A stretch of 64,000 bases of DNA from Pithys albifrons albifrons (taxonomy: Eukaryota; Chordata; Aves; Passeriformes; Thamnophilidae), in assembly GCF_047495875.1 (NCBI RefSeq), contig NC_092463.1:9806622-9870621 (forward strand), given 5' to 3'. The position numbers and the translations under genes were made by a program. The notes beneath the pieces were generated by a model. It did not search any database. It had not been told where the DNA came from and was given only the letters and a program-made list of their open reading frames with translations. Below are positions 63,901 to 64,000 of the stretch, in pieces. Each line of letters begins with the position of its first letter. Position 1 is the first letter of the stretch.

Positions 63901-64000
63901 GAGGTTTATATCTCTTCCTTCCTTCTTTTACTTCTGCCTCCCACAATCTTTTAACAATTTTCCATTCCAACTCATTTTCTTTCTTCTAGACCTCATTCAA
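48901..64000. other. Unique non-coding sequence
   Basis: No gene, RNA or clear mobile element was recognised over about 15 kb. Frames at 52207-52497, 57199-57513, 59385-59678, 60398-60790 (minus) and 60742-61050 (minus) have no recognisable domains; the 60398-60790 frame reads through poly-T and gives a run of phenylalanines. An A run lies at about 60543-60562. The 61700-61900 stretch is rich in ATTA-type motifs and may be regulatory. The lack of recent repeats over this length may reflect constraint or chance. Confidence 0.5.
60543..60562. repeat. Poly-A run followed by A/C-rich sequence
   Basis: About 18 A, followed by ACACAAAAAGAAACAACAAA and ACCCCAAACAAAACC. No retrocopy is recognisable upstream. 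The A/C-rich follow-on resembles those seen at 29029-29060 and (antisense) 40291-40325. Confidence 0.8.

Overview
The window looks like gene-poor nuclear DNA from a bird. No protein-coding gene, tRNA gene or intact rRNA gene can be supported. It is AT-rich by eye. The longest open frames (about 100-166 codons) lack recognisable domains, and the longest ones lie inside repeats or simple sequence. The bird assignment rests on CR1 retrotransposon 3' ends finishing in the avian octamer-like motif (ATTCTATG/ATTCTGTG), and on two solo LTRs of a type I associate with avian endogenous retroviruses. This is either intergenic DNA or the inside of very long introns; the sequence alone does not say which.

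Layout. 0-12 kb: mostly unique sequence, with a degenerate palindromic MITE-like relic near 5.9-6.0 kb and a probable old minus-strand CR1 near 7.0-7.3 kb. 12.7-13.7 kb: a broken plus-strand CR1 that still shows reverse-transcriptase motifs. 15.8-16.1 and 21.8-22.0 kb: two short plus-strand CR1 3' ends. 22-28.7 kb: unique sequence with a perfect 13-bp hairpin at 25.5 kb. 28.7-29.5 kb: a solo LTR with a perfect 5-bp target-site duplication, an 80-bp perfect palindrome and a 38-bp tandem repeat. 33.2-34.5 kb: two old CR1 copies in tandem. 37.97-38.59 kb: a second solo LTR, also with a perfect 5-bp duplication. 39.2-39.6 kb: an old minus-strand CR1. 40.35-40.66 kb: a SINE-like element with a 5S rRNA head, a unique body and a tail resembling RTE-type LINE ends. 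41.9-42.0 and 48.8-48.9 kb: further CR1 3' ends. 49-64 kb: mostly unique sequence, including stretches that could be conserved regulatory DNA.

The most interesting item is the 5S-derived SINE. It keeps 5S internal-promoter-like blocks, carries a hairpin with a TTCGCGAA core and a CATA-repeat tail, and has near-perfect 11-bp flanking direct repeats. If the tail belongs to an avian RTE element (AviRTE, as I recall it from the literature), it would point to a lineage that carries those elements. That lineage inference is tentative.
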